64,000 nucleotides of DNA from Heterostelium album PN500 (GCF_000004825.1 NW_008805063.1:1612857-1676856), one strand, 5' to 3'. Shown: positions 9,954 to 22,620, counted from the stretch's first letter. Program-made: numbers and translations. Notes: generated by a model not told the origin, from the sequence alone.

Positions 9954-10705
9954 GTTCCTGGATATATCCAAGTCAAAGCGCCTATACTGCGTAACAGCAT
10001 ATTCCAGCTGTACTCTCACACCTTCCCCATCAACCACAAGCGCACTGGTCATGTCTGTGAGTTCTGTGGTTACACCTTCACTGAACTCTGCAACCCACAT
10101 GAGCATTTCTTCTTCAAATGCAGGAATGTAGTTTCACAGCAGTTCCTTTCCTTTATCAAACATATACCACAAGTACTGTAACTATAGACTTCGCAATTGG
10201 AAGCACTCGTGCATCAAATTCGACGGTCTTATTCGTACTACTGTCCACTTCACCCACCTTACTGCTGCTATCGTACATTCGTTATGGCAGGCGCTGTCCT
10301 GTGAAATGTTTGGTGATGGTACCCAATACAAGCTGGAAAATACCGTCAACCCATTAAACTAAATTAATCGATGCCAATTACCATAAGCTTAACTTCACAA
10401 TCGCTAATTCTATCTCCCAAGGAATCACTGTCGATTGCTCTGCAATAACGCGTAAATTTAAATCTGATTGGAATCTAAATCCTTCCAACTACATGCCACC
10501 ACTTTATACTGTTGTTCATCAACACTCAACTACTGTTAGATCATTCTATCCTAATAATACTCAACTTATTAATTAATAATAACTATAAACAATAATAATA
10601 ATAATAATAATAATAATATTTTATTGGCTATTTCTCACGGCCTGTGTGAGGATGTATATATAATATAAAACACGAACAAGCAGGTTAATATCAATACTGA
10701 TCATG
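9954..10705 (+). mobile_element. LINE 3' fragment C (TRE-like), oldest of the nest
   Basis: Carries the zinc-finger-like end of ORF2, CEFCGYTFTELCNPHEHFFF then KC (10051-10113), matching the C-x2-C...H...C finger often found after LINE reverse transcriptases. The C-terminal domain and 3' UTR follow. Frame is lost at several points, and a piece of the 3' UTR between CAATA and CTGATCATGA is missing together with the poly(A) tail. Fragments A and B lie in or before its 5' part, so C is the oldest. It ends against a minus-strand coding remnant near 10705. Confidence 0.75.
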
Positions 10706-10920
10706 ATGAGATCGATTCCTTTTTTTGAGTCATCTTCTGATTGGATGTATTCTATCACTTTCTTCTTGAAATGGTAATCATAAGTAGAGTCTGATATCGC
10801 AACGACTGCTTCATATATAAGACCATGGTTGTGATAATATAAATTAAATAATGGTATAATAGTAGGAATGATAATAAATAATAAAGGGATTGGTTGTTGT
10901 ACTAGTTAGTTCTAAAGAAA
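10703..10920 (-). pseudogene. Unknown gene remnant with a membrane segment
   Basis: Minus-strand open frame of about 70 codons with no start or stop of its own. It reads PLLFIIIPTIIPLFNLYY (a likely transmembrane helix), then a soluble stretch ending KKKVIEYIQSEDDSKKGIDL. It runs straight into the 3' end of LINE fragment C. The low stop density and the hydrophobic-then-charged pattern suggest coding origin. Not recognised; either an exon of a gene broken by the LINE or a chance open frame. Confidence 0.3.
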
Positions 10921-11570
10921 ACAAATGATGATCAGTTTTTATTTTATCATTTATCAAAATTTAATTCATTGGCTTATGCACAATTGTTCATAGTTTATAA
11001 CAATAATCGAACATCATTGGAATATAAATAATCAGGTGCTGAACAATTTAACAAAAATGATCAAAAAAAAAAGTTCTTAGATTTTTGGAAAATTCACATG
11101 ACCAAACACAAATGATCATTGATATTCCAATTATTTTTTTTTATTTGATCAAGATGTTTCAGTTGAAGGTTACAAGTAAAGCAAATTATTTATATCAATA
11201 AATGTTCAATTCAAATATCATCAAAGTAAAAATTTAATGAAAGAAAAAGAATATTTAATAAAATTCTAAAAATTCTATTACTCTTATAAATTTGCTTTTT
11301 ACTTTATTTGCAGAGATACTGCTCTTGAAGTTTAGGCACCAGATTTTATAGTTTGGGATAAAAAAAGTAATAAATTAATTTGCACTATGTCACCCAATCA
11401 ATGTTGATTATAATTAATTAATAAAATGCATTTTCAAATTAATAAAATCAAAAAAAAAAAAAAAAAAAAAAGTAAAAAAAAATTGAAGATCATAATTTGC
11501 TTAATTTTATTTAGTTGATCAACACTATTTTTTTTAATTTATTTAATGTTAGTTTAATTTGGAGCTATCT
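10921..11570. other. Intergenic spacer
   Basis: AT-rich sequence with A tracts (about 11451-11471 and 11477-11484) and repeated TGATCA motifs. It contains the promoter of the kinase-FNIP gene; no gene recognised. Confidence 0.5.
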
Positions 11571-14500
11571 ATGTCTAAAACTTATTATTCATTCGACTCG
11601 TTACTAAAATGTAACGTTGAATCACAAAAAGCAGAACAATCAGGTTTAGTAATCAAGAATGGAGGTATCAATGACTTGTTTGTTATTATATCGAAATACG
11701 GTGGCGATACAGGTGTCGGTTGCCCAAATTTTATAAAATTGAAACACATTCCAACAGGTCAAAAAAGAAAATTGGAACCTCTGGAAGTGACAGGTGCTTT
11801 GTGTGTCACAATCTCCAAAATGTCTAACAATCAATACCTTTTCAAAACAATCGAGCTTCCAAGTCAAAACCATGTATTACAGATCTTACCCTTCCCCACC
11901 GACCAAAAGAAAATAGAGGATCTAGCAAGCACTACTGAATTTTTCACACACTCAAAAGTAGGCTTTTATAAAGTAGTCAAATTACCAGAACGAAACAAAC
12001 ATATAAAGAAATATATAGTATTAAATTCAGATACCATGTTGTTAGTATGTACTATAAAATAAACACATTGTAAAATACATATGTACTAACAAATAATAAT
12101 AATTAGAATGTATATACCGAATATCGGTGTGAACATCCATCTCTTCAAAATAGAGCAACCAATGAAATTCAAGTTTTGAAAACAATGTCCCGCAGTAATA
12201 CTCAAATATTAAAACTGTTATTCGATTACCACAGCAATGACAAATCAGTCTATTCAACAATAACAGAGTTTGGTAACATGGATATCCATCAACTGTGTGA
12301 TTTATATCAAAGGTAAGTTATAAATTTTAGCTAGTATATTTGCCTAAAAACATTCTAACATAGTCATCACTATAAAAAGTAACTATATATCCGAGCCAAA
12401 GAAAAGTAAATATATATCCGAGCCAGAGAAAATTAAATATATACCCGAGCAAGAGATATGGCTTTGTCTCAAACAACTCTTAGTTCTTCGGAAAGAAATG
12501 GAGATTAACCAAATTGTACATTGCGAAATAAATGGATCCAGTGTATTTGTTAAGCAACAGTATACAAATAGTTTACAGCTTTCTTTGGGCAACTTTCATA
12601 AGTCTATCTTCATTGCCAAGAACAATGGAGCTGAATCATCATTGAGTAATGGCTGTGAAAGCGAGAATGGTGAAGCTGAAGGTGGCAATAGCAATAATGT
12701 AAGTTATATTTGGATTAGAAAGAATCATTTTTAATAAATACTAAAATCAAACATTAATAGAATGTTTTAGATAAAGAAAATATATCTAGAATGAAAGGTC
12801 ATGATGGAGAGAGTGATATTGTGGGAATTGGAAAGGTTATTCAATTGTTATTGTCATGGTAAGTTCAATTTAAAAATAGTGACCAGTATTGATGTAAATT
12901 GTTAACTAACAACAATTTTTTTAATTCATTATCCAGTAACATAGATGATGAAATTAATTTTAATAAATTATTCAATGACAAGAATACTACTAGAATTTCA
13001 CACGAGGGATATTCACAGGAGTTAATTTTATTCGTCAAAGATTATCTGCTGGGCGCCAAACGAGAGGATATTGACACTCTTCTCTCGATCTTGGATGAAC
13101 ACCTTCGAAAAAAACAATTTACAATATTCTATAATAGCTCATCTCCTTTTACATTCCAAAGTGATATGTATATAACAGTTTTGGTACTCGGTGATCACTT
13201 TGACCAAGAATTAGGAGTACTACCGATAACACTCCAATCTATCAAATTAGGAAATAGATTCAACCGACCTATTCGATCAGGTTTACCACACACTTTAAAA
13301 CAAATAGAATTTGGTGATCAGTTCAACCAGCGATTGGAAGTTAATGTTATACCGGAATCAGTCACCACCATCATATTTGGAAAGGAGTTCAATCAGAGTT
13401 TGCAAGCGGGTGTCTTATCAAGCCAATTGAAAGTATTGATTTTCGGTGATAGATTCAATCAGGTATTGAAGCCAGGTGATCTTCCACCAAATTTGGAGAA
13501 ATTGAAATTCGGTAACGATTTCAATCAACCATTGGGACCAGGTGTAATTCCATCAAGTCTACAGAAGTTGCAATTAGGATACAGTTTCAATCAAAAGATC
13601 CAAGCCGATACACTGTCAGACAATATTCATACTCTTACATTTGGAGAGTGTTTCCAAGGGGAGATCGAAAATCTACCAAAGGGAATAGCTACACTTGAGG
13701 TCCCAAGTAGTTACAGTCAGAATCTTCCAATGGAAGAGTTACCAAACCTTACAACATTGAAAGGAGTTAGTCAATGGATTAAAATTCCAGAATCTGTCAC
13801 GAGCTTGACATTTGGAAGACATTTCAACCAACCTATATTGGTAGGAATGCTACCAAGGAGCCTTGTTTGTCTGGAGTTTGGTTCGGATTTCAATAGTAAA
13901 ATATATCGACGTGCAATACCTAATAGTTTACGCACCTTGATATTTGGTTATTCTTTCAACCAACCGATTAAGAAGTTACCATCCGGCATTGAAGTATTGA
14001 CATTTGGCGATTCTTTCAACCAACCAATCGATGGCAGAGTACTTACGAAAACAATGAAATCATTATCATTAGGATTGCAGTATAAACAACTACTTCCTAC
14101 ACTTCCATCATCTACACAGACAGTTCAGCTTAGTGATGGATATCCTCACCATATTCATTCATCAACAACTACACCAAATCTTACTTCTTTCAAAATTGGA
14201 GAAAAAGAGTACATCAACTATATCCGAGCATTAAACCAAAACAAAATCGAATATCATTTCCCAGACAATTCAGATAAAAAATTTACAATATTACAATTAC
14301 AATATCACAAAACCAATCCAAGTAGTAAGGTATTCACCATCGTCAACAATACCTGTACCGATTTTATAGTTTATATTCGATACAAGAACAATACCAAACA
14401 ACTAGATTCCGTAAATCATTATTTATCCAATCACCTTCATAACAAAGTAACATTACACCCACAACAATATAGTTCCATCGACCAAATCATAATCATGAAA

Positions 14501-15829
14501 TTCACCAACAAAATATTGATTTCCAATATTTTTAATATTCAAGAGTCAGAACCATGCGAAATTACTCTTTCAGTTAAACATTCATTCTCATTCAACATTT
14601 ACAATCAAACTCCTTTAATGTTTCCAGTGCATTATATCTTGAGTCCCGAAGAACTCGAACATATAAAAGAAAAGTATCTTGTAAACAACAAGGAATATAA
14701 TATAGTATTCACATTTCGAAATGGGGCCAATACCTCACATCTGTTGATAGATAAAGAAACTCATCAATTGGTAATGTATTTTATTTACAATCAATATCAA
14801 TATACTATACTTACTAATATGTCAATTATCATACTTTAGTACGTTTGTAAAACTATGACTAAACATTTAGGTCAAGCATTTGAAGAAATCAAAGCTCTAA
14901 AATCAGTGATCGGTAACAGTCATTTCGTTCAATATGTAACTCATGAGTATGATTCGGGGAAAGAAATACGTTTGCTTACCAAGTATTGCAATGGAGGTGA
15001 CCTTTCGCTTATTCAGAAATCAATTGTCAATTGGTAAGAGTAAAAACAATATAAATTTTCTTTTATTTATTTACTCTTATTTAATCTTTAGGAATGAGAA
15101 TAATGAGAATAATAAATATCAATTCTCAGAGAAAAAGATTTGGTCATATGCATCACAGATGGTAACCTTTGTTCAAGAGTTGGATGCCAAGGGAATCTTG
15201 CACGGTGATATCAAACCTGGTAATATCCTTTTAGAAAATAACAAATTAGTGTTAGGTGACTTGGGTAGCAATATAATAACCAATAAAATCCAAGATGGTG
15301 CCAATTTAAATAATGATCCTGCTTTGGTGAATGCTCTAAAACTTGCACCAAGAGGAACTCAAGGTTTCAAAGCACCAGTAAGTACCACTCTTGTTATCTT
15401 TTTGGAACCAATCATGCTTGATTTCTAATCTTTATTTTATTTCACTAACAACCATAAATTTAATAAGGAAACCAATAATGTAGATATAGGAAATAGAATC
15501 TATACAATTGCAAGTGATTTTTATTCAATTGGTTCATCTTTACACTTACTTATGACAACGTAAGTAAAGTTTTTTGATTTTGGATCAACAAAACAACAAT
15601 ATAGAAATACTAATTTTAAAAACAATTCTTCAGCTTCGGCATAGATGACAAACAATATCGCATTGCATTTTTGAAAGATCCTAACAAGGTTCAAATATCA
15701 AGTAGATACTCTACTGACCTGATTATTTTTATTCGAAAATTACTTTCAATTGATCCTGAAGTAAGGGGTGACATTGAAACTTTTCAAAAAGCCATACCAA
15801 GTCACGCTAAAATCGGATCTAATAAATAA
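11571..15829 (+). CDS. Pseudokinase - FNIP repeat - kinase protein
   Basis: Nine exons: 11571-12044, 12107-12312, 12380-12698, 12761-12858, 12937-14770, 14840-15033, 15092-15377, 15468-15559 and 15634-15829. Their sum is 3699 nt, 1232 aa, with frame kept at every junction. Residues ~1-370 form a kinase-like domain: an alpha-C-like NEIQVLKTM, a catalytic loop changed to HCEINGSSVFV (H274; HRD became HCE) and an activation motif changed to NFH (residue 298; normally DFG). It is therefore probably inactive. Residues ~420-790 carry at least ten FNIP-type repeats (FNQPL, FNQRL). A second kinase domain follows: YVCK lysine, AFEEIKAL, HGDIKPGNILL (~1080), DLG, GTQGFKAP-E. It keeps the catalytic Asp and Asn but has HGD for HRD. 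The ATG at 11571 is used; upstream codons in frame lack ATG. Related to dictyostelid FNIP-kinase (fnk) genes. Confidence 0.88.
12381..12455 (+). repeat. Three-unit in-frame repeat inside the pseudokinase
   Basis: About three copies of a 27-nt unit containing TATATATCCGAGCC, coding NYISEPKKS, KYISEPEKI and KYIPEQEIW. It begins at the intron 2 acceptor and runs into the helix before the catalytic loop. The copies are an in-frame tandem expansion with small differences; it is local and not seen elsewhere in the window. Confidence 0.7.
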
Positions 15830-16344
15830 AGAAAAAAACTTAATAAATTTATTAAAACTTTGATACAATAAAAGAAGGTCTCTGATTCTATCACCATTTA
15901 TCTTTAACAAACATATCATTCAGGCATTTTATGCGTATGCGCAATAAAGCCGTTATTTAAATAGATATATCTATTCTTTACCGTTTAATCATCCTCAACT
16001 TTACCAAAACAGGATGTCATTTCGTTCTCCTAATCAATAGGTGTCGATATAAAGTTACCTTCGATGGTAGCAATATTTACTCATGGTTAATAAGACTAAT
16101 TCGAATGAAGTAATTTGTTGCCCAATTTGAATTTTAAATGAATTATCCTGAATTTTATCTGATCAAATTAAAAAAGACTAAATAAATGTATTGTGTTGCA
16201 TTGTAAAAAATAATTTAAGTTTAAAAAATTCTAACCCCAAAAAATAAAATTTACTTTTTTTTTTTGATCATTGATCGAGAAAAGATATCCAAATAATAGA
16301 AATAATAATAATTTAAATTATCACACAAATATTTAACGTTAACA
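15830..16344. other. Intergenic spacer
   Basis: AT-rich spacer between two plus-strand genes; holds the 3' UTR of the kinase-FNIP gene and the promoter of the B-box gene. No other feature recognised. Confidence 0.5.
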
Positions 16345-18496
16345 ATGACAAAATGTTTAATTCATCAAAGATCACACGAAATCATTTGTTATCAATGTAA
16401 TAGTTTATTGTGTTCCCAATGTTATAAAGATCATTCTGATCATACCGATCATGTGGAACATATTTCAGATATCAAACATGCATTCAGTACATTAAGATTA
16501 GATGATATTAAAGGCGATACCACCACAACAACCAATAATGATTTTAATAATGTTAATAACCATGGTAATATTTTTCATTCACAAATCAATGATATATGGG
16601 AATCATTAAGATCATCGACATCCAGATATCAAGCATTATCAAAAACAGAGAATGAAATCAAACAATTCTTTGAAGAAATGCATCAATTTCTAACCATTAA
16701 AGAACATAAACTACAAAGAGATATTATCAATGATAAACAAACAATCACAAAACAAATCGATAAAAAAATCATGAATTTGAAATATTTAGTTAATATTATA
16801 AATATCTCTAATAAGTTAAATAATAACGATATTAGTAATAGTGAACTTAATAATGATATTTGTGATGATCAGTCAAAGATAACAGATACCACAACATTAT
16901 ATTCAACAACAACAATAATGGAATCAATAACAACAAGTTCATCATTACAATCATTCATCAATCATAATAATCAAACATTATTCAATGAATATCTTGATCT
17001 ATTCGATACTGATGAACTTCTCAAACAACACACCAATGATACGTCATCATTATTATTAGATATCATTCATAAATACAACAATCAATTCAATGAATCAACA
17101 ACAATCACAGACAATAATAACTTAGCATTATCATCATATAAATTATCAATAAAACAACCTGATTTCAATCAATTGAATTCAATCATTGAACAATCAATCA
17201 AACTTGATAAAATAGAATCAATAAATACAACAACAAACAATCACAATAAACAATCATATATTTCCACAACACATTTACAAAGTGATCAGCAAGTAAATGT
17301 TGACAACGCAGATTTGGACACAGGCCACATAACATGTAAATTTACCGATCATTGCAATACTATTGATGACTTGCTTATTGCTTTGAAAAATGTGGATATA
17401 GTTCCATTATCATACCCTTTAATGCTTGGTCCTTTGGCGATAATCGAATTGGAATCTAGATTGATATATTCAGTTCTTCAAAGAGATTGGCCATTTGATA
17501 AGATATTAACTGACATCAAAGGCACAGAAGTAAGTGTAATATTGATTTATCAAAATTATTGAATTATAATAACTAATTAAAATTTTATAGATCGAAATAA
17601 AACCTTTTGATGGTGATTTGCCAAATTGGTGCGTGTATCTCCTCCCATTGAAACCAATCTATGACACTTCGATGTTGAATACTATCATCTATTTCAAACA
17701 TTCCAAGTGTGTGCTTCATGGTGATTTTTGTAAAGTGTCAATGCCTACCTCTGACGAGAGAGATACACTACTGGATTTGAAATTTATAAGTACAGATAGC
17801 AACAAGTACTGGGTATATGACAACTCTATACTTCGTCAGATACAGTCTCTCCGAAAGGAAATCCCAAAGGTTCAATTCGAATTCTTGATGAAAATTAAAA
17901 GTGACCTCGACTCTATACTCGCTAGAAATCAAATTGTATTTCAAATGATTGACGATTCACAAACATTGGTATTTCTCTCGCCAAATCCAATGAATTCTAG
18001 TTTGATAGAGTTCAACGAACTTATAGATTCTAAATACAAGCTAGGACAAGAGGAAATCACATGTACAAAATCGAAACTTGTTATGGATGTCATTAAGGAT
18101 ATGTTCTATGGAAAACAATCAACATTTCACTTTACTAAGCTTGGCAATGGTGTTTATGAGAAATCAGTGATTATTTACATGTATGGTCCAATCAGCGAAA
18201 TCGATTCAATCTCCAAAGAAATTTCCAAATCGTCCTATCAGTCATTCCAATTGAGCACAAATATCAACATGGAGAGACAAATTCTCAAAGATAATGAGAA
18301 GGAGCTGCACCAATTCAAAGTTAGATTTGCATTTGTAGGAAACCACATTGCTGCATATGGTAATTCCGATTCAATAGTGAAGCTTTTCAAATTTATCGTG
18401 AAAATGTTGAATCGCCCCATAGGTGCTGAAATGACTTATGGTATGGATGCAAACGTTAAAGCAGAAATAGAATTAGGTGAGCAAGGTACATTATAA
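16345..18496 (+). CDS. B-box zinc-finger protein
   Basis: Two exons, 16345-17529 (395 codons) and 17591-18496 (301 codons plus stop); 696 aa. The N-terminus is a B-box: C4, H7, C15, C18, C23, C26 and then H30/H33 in the spacing C-x2-H-x7-C-x2-C-x4-C-x2-C. A coiled-coil-like region (~80-150) and Asn/Thr/Ser-rich linkers follow. The second half (from ~310) is an unrecognised folded domain with basic, Ile/Lys-rich strands. Such stand-alone B-box proteins are numerous in dictyostelids and their roles are mostly unknown. The stop codon lies about 20 bp before LINE fragment D, and the last few residues (LGEQGTL) may reflect truncation by that insertion. Confidence 0.8.
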
Positions 18497-18518
18497 TATT
18501 GTTTAACACTGTACCTTA

Positions 18519-18755
18519 TATTCTCACACAGGCCGTGAGAAATAGCCAATAAAATTTATTATTATTATAAATATTATTATTTAGTAGTTATTATTATTAA
18601 TTAATAAGTTGGTTAGTATTAGATTAGAATAGATCTATTCTACTCTAACAGTAGTGAATGTTGAACAACATTATAAAGCGGTGGCACTTGTTGGAAGGAT
18701 TTAGATTCCAATCAGATTTAAATTTACGCATCATTGTAGAGCAATCAACAGCAAC
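18519..18755 (-). mobile_element. LINE fragment D (3' UTR and ORF2 end), partial
   Basis: Minus-strand piece with the ACACAGGCCGTGAGAA motif, an ATT-rich stretch and the last ~35 ORF2 codons, all with more differences from the other copies than they show to each other. It has no poly(A) tail. It stops where the poly(A) of fragment E begins, so E was inserted next to or into D. Older than E by divergence. Confidence 0.75.
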
Positions 18756-20955
18756 TTTTTTTTTTTTTTTTTTTTTTTGCCAAAATAGATTTGGTGGCTC
18801 ATGATCAGTCAACAAATTGCAGGTATTGATATTAACCTGCTTGTTCGTGTTTTATATTACAATTACATTCTCACACAGGCCGTGAGAAATAGCCAATAAA
18901 ATATTATTATTATTATTATTATTGTTATTAATTCATAAGTTGAGTAGTATTAGGATAGAATAGATCTAACAATAGTTGAGTGTTGATGAACAACAGTATA
19001 AAGTGGAGGCACGTAGTTGGAAGAATTTAGATTCCAATCAGATTTGAATTTATGCGTTATTGCAGAGCAATCGACAGTGACTCCTTGGGAGATAGAGTTA
19101 GCGATCGTGAAGTTAAGCTTATGGTAATTGGCATCGATTAATTTAGTGGAATGGGTGACTCCTCTCTTGACGGTATGTTCCAGCTTGTATTGGGTACCAC
19201 CACCAAACATTTCACAGGACAGCGCCTGCCATAACGAATGTACGATAGCAGCAGTAAGGTGGGTGAAGTGGACAGTAGTACAAATAGGACCGTCGAATTT
19301 GATGCACGAGTGCTTCCAATTACGAAGTCTATAGTTACAGTACTTGTGGTATATATGCTTGATAAGAGAAAGGAACTGTTGTGAAACTACATTCCTGCAT
19401 TTGAAGAAGTAGTGCTCATGTGGGTTGCAGAGTTCAGTGAAGGTGTAACCACAGAACTCACAGACATGACCAGTGCGCTTGTGGTTGATGGGGAAGGTGT
19501 GAGAGTACAGCCGGAATATGCTGTTACGCAGCATAGGCGCTTTGACTTGGATATATGCAGGAACTGAGATTGGAGAACCAAAGAGTGACCAATCTGGATG
19601 GTTAGTTGACCTTCAGTACGGCGGACACGGGGGTACTTGTGGTTGAATAGTACAGAATAGATTTCCTTCAGAGTTAGGAGACTACCATCATCAGCAAGGA
19701 TGGGATTGCCCGGTATGACTCTGGAGAAGTGATTGTTTCTAAAATCCACCCAAGACGAATGGAATAGTTTGAAGGAAGGTGAAGAAGTTGGATTAGTAAA
19801 TTTTTTGGCACAATCAAGCATGGATGGCCAAGTTTTTAAAAAACCAAATGAGTTGCTTCTACTTAACAACAGGAATCTATTAAAGACCCATATCTTATAA
19901 GCAGCAGAGCGAAGAGATAGATCTCACAAATTCAGACCACCATCATTCCAGTGAAAGCAAGACCTGTCGAAAGACATCAAAGCGGTGAACTTTGGCATCA
20001 GGTGAACTGGTGAAGAACCAAGAAATAAGTCTGTTGACAATCTTGATTTGATCAGGTGTGGGTGATTCAAGATAGAAGTGATAGAAGAGCATGGGAATAT
20101 ATAAGATTTAATTATGGTTGATTCCCCCTAAGAGTATAAACATTATATTTATATAGAGCTAGGTTAGCTTTAATGAGATTGATTATACTTGCCAGTTTGG
20201 AGCAGTGACTATCCGGGTTGAAGTTGACACCTAAGGATCTATCAGGGATGATGGAGAAAGGGAACGGAAGGTTAGCAGAGGAAGTGTTACCGAGCGGAAT
20301 GATAAACGATTTACTAGAGTTAACGTCCGCAGTGGTGGATAGTTTGAACAGGTTAAACCAGTAGATGACTCAGTTCATCCAAGTTCCGAGTGAAAGCACA
20401 AGTGTCATCAGCGAACATGAGCAACTTGATTCTTTCGAGCAGTAGATACTTCAATACAAATCTCTTTTGTTCAAGTTTGATTGGAGCAGAACAAGGTAGT
20501 CCAACTATATGAGAATCGGCGATGATCGCTTTCGCCAAACACTCTATCGTGAGGACAAAGAGAGCAGGAGAAAGGGGATCACCTTGCTTGGTGCCTCTAT
20601 TGATGAAAAAAGATTTGGTTTTGAAACCGTTCACCAGAACAGAAGAGTGAGAGTTAGTTAGCAATGACATGATTAAAACCATAAATAGGAGCGGAACACC
20701 GATATGTAGCAGTGTACGTTTGATACTATTATGTGAGATTGAGTCGAAAGCTTTCATGATATCAATCAGTGTGATCAATCCATCAAGATTTCCAGCTTTT
20801 GCAGCGTCAATAATTTCCTTGAAGAGTATGGTGTTGTCATGAATGAATCTACTTGGTACGAACCCATTTTGAAATTTATTGATAATCTCATCCAATACTT
20901 TGGTGAGTACAGCAAAAATCTGAGAAACATAGGTATCAATAGTATCAGACTGATA
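18756..20955 (-). mobile_element. LINE E (TRE-like), 5' truncated, with reverse transcriptase
   Basis: Longest LINE copy in the window, about 2.2 kb. Poly(A) tail (T run 18756-18778 on the plus strand), 3' UTR, and an ORF2 C-terminus (18950-19534) with the zinc-finger-like CEFCGYTFTELCNPHEH. Upstream, 20353-20955 encodes reverse-transcriptase motifs: QNGFVPSRFIHDNT, LIDIMKAFDSISH, RGTKQGDPLSPALF and the catalytic LLMFADDTCAF. The frame is lost between 19535 and 20352 by small indels and stops, so it cannot make a whole ORF2. The endonuclease and ORF1 are absent. Non-LTR type is clear from the FADD box, the poly(A) tail and the finger; assignment to the dictyostelid TRE group is inference from the neighbouring tRNA-linked copies. 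Confidence 0.88.
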
Positions 20956-21679
20956 TACATTTATTTGTTATAGAAAGTAATAAAAAAAATATTTTTTATC
21001 ATAGTACTTTTAAATTTATTTTGAAGAATGATACAAAGTAAAATGTTAACAGAAAGATAAAAGATTTTTGGAAAACTTGATTTAGATTACTGAATGGCAC
21101 AAGTTATTGGTTTAAAATACAATTCCAATTGTTAACAGTTTCAAGACTAAAGAAAAACTAAGCAAAAACAAAAAACTCACATAACACAAATACTATTTGT
21201 ATAAAAAGAGTATATTTTTAAAAGATTACTATAAAATTTTAAATCATTCAAAAAAAAGAGACGATTTTTGGTTTTTTTTGTAAAGTCCACCACAAAAATT
21301 TTTTTAAATGACTGTCATTATTTGTTTAATTCCATGGAAATTAAAAAATTTGAGTGGTTGACCCCCAAATTTTAATTTTTTCTATCTGTCTTTGAATGGA
21401 ATGAAACAAATGAAAGTGGCATAATACAAATTTATCTCTAGTTGAGATTAAATAACATAAATAAAATTAAAAACTAATTAAATTAATTTATAAAATAAGC
21501 CTGGAGTAGTTCAATTAACATAAATAAATTAAATACAAATAAATTTAATATCCTTTTCTGTCATTAACTGAAGATAAAAGTCACTATAGTTTTGCAAAAA
21601 CTAAAAAAAATTTGGATCTATTAATAGAAATGGTTAGATTACAAAAAAAAAAGTATCAAATATATTCTTAAAGTAACTG
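20956..21679. other. Intergenic sequence entering the segmental duplication
   Basis: AT-rich sequence with no gene. From about 21150 it matches the second duplicate at 27098 onward. A block at 21327-21404 with TTCCATGGAA and GAGTGGTTGACCCC recurs at about 26140-26230. Confidence 0.5.
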
Positions 21680-22071
21680 TCAAACATTTAACTGCCAAAG
21701 GTGGTGCAGGTATTTGTTGTTGTTATCATCGTCATCATTACCCCTACCACCACTACTAACATTTGTTATTCTTGCCGAACTTTGTTTTTTAGTAATCTTA
21801 CTTCCAACTGTTCGAATACCAGATTTAGTTGTAGTGGTTGAAGTAGTTGTTGTTTTGGTTTCATGAACTTCTCCACCATCACTGGTTCTATAGTGATGTG
21901 TAATAGCTTTACCGCTACCACTGAGAGCCATGTCAGAATGAAGGATACTTTGATGTGGGGAATCAATTTTGTTGTCATCTTGGGAAGTAATAGTTTTTAG
22001 TGTAGTGGTAGTCTTTGAACCCCTTCCACTCTTTTTCTTTCCTTTACGTGTTACAAAAGTTCCAAAACTTT
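21680..22071 (-). pseudogene. Thr/Ser-rich gene remnant, duplicate copy 1
   Basis: Minus-strand frame of about 130 codons with no start codon of its own. It reads SFGTFVTRKGKKKSGRGSK, then DMALSGSGKAITHHYRTSDG, a Thr run, RTVGSKITKKQSSARIT, an Asp/Asn run and a stop. Its duplicate (27402-27990) keeps a longer acidic C-terminus but has lost the frame in the middle, where this one is open. Here the C-terminal part has been removed by a deletion between the Asp run and the Asn run. No known domain. Confidence 0.55.
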
Positions 22072-22620
22072 TTTAATGTTATTTTATGAAATTGTTTTTG
22101 TGTTAATTCGTCACGATTAATGATGAGTCCACAAACCAAATTCAATTCATATTAATTCAATTGTCAGATTACAAATTAAATCTCCAAACTAATATTTAAA
22201 TGTTTCTGTGTAATGATGAACAACAACACATATTCCCACAATACTCAAAAATAGATCCATTTCAAATCTAGACAAATAACTTCAAAAAAAATAAATTTTT
22301 TGTTGATATACCAACAAATAAATAAAATAAAAATGGGTGAATTTTATTTGCTTCATCAATAATGGGCAAAAAACAACTGATGTTTGAAGTTAAACTCAAA
22401 ATTGGTAGACCTTTTTAATATGAGAACAATTAGGGTACGTTTTCTCTTGCTTTTGAAAGAAATTTAATTTCAACTTTCCTTGTGGACAATTTACAAAAAT
22501 AAATCATTAGATTTTTGATTTTATTTTATTTTATATTAAAAAAGTTTTTGAAAATTGATTATAAATTCAGACATTTTTTAAATTTAAAATATAAAATTAT
22601 TTTATTATAATTATTATTAA
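22072..22620. promoter_or_regulatory. Promoter region of Cry-like gene 1
   Basis: AT-rich upstream region shared with 27990-28424 except for a missing stretch in copy 2. The last ~180 bp before the ATG (from TTAGGGTACGTTTTCTC) are nearly identical in both copies, which points to shared control. I see no specific factor site that I can name. Confidence 0.5.

Noticed and set aside
11559-11570. Start at 11559 for the kinase-FNIP gene
   Set aside because: The codon there is TTG; the first ATG in frame is 11571.
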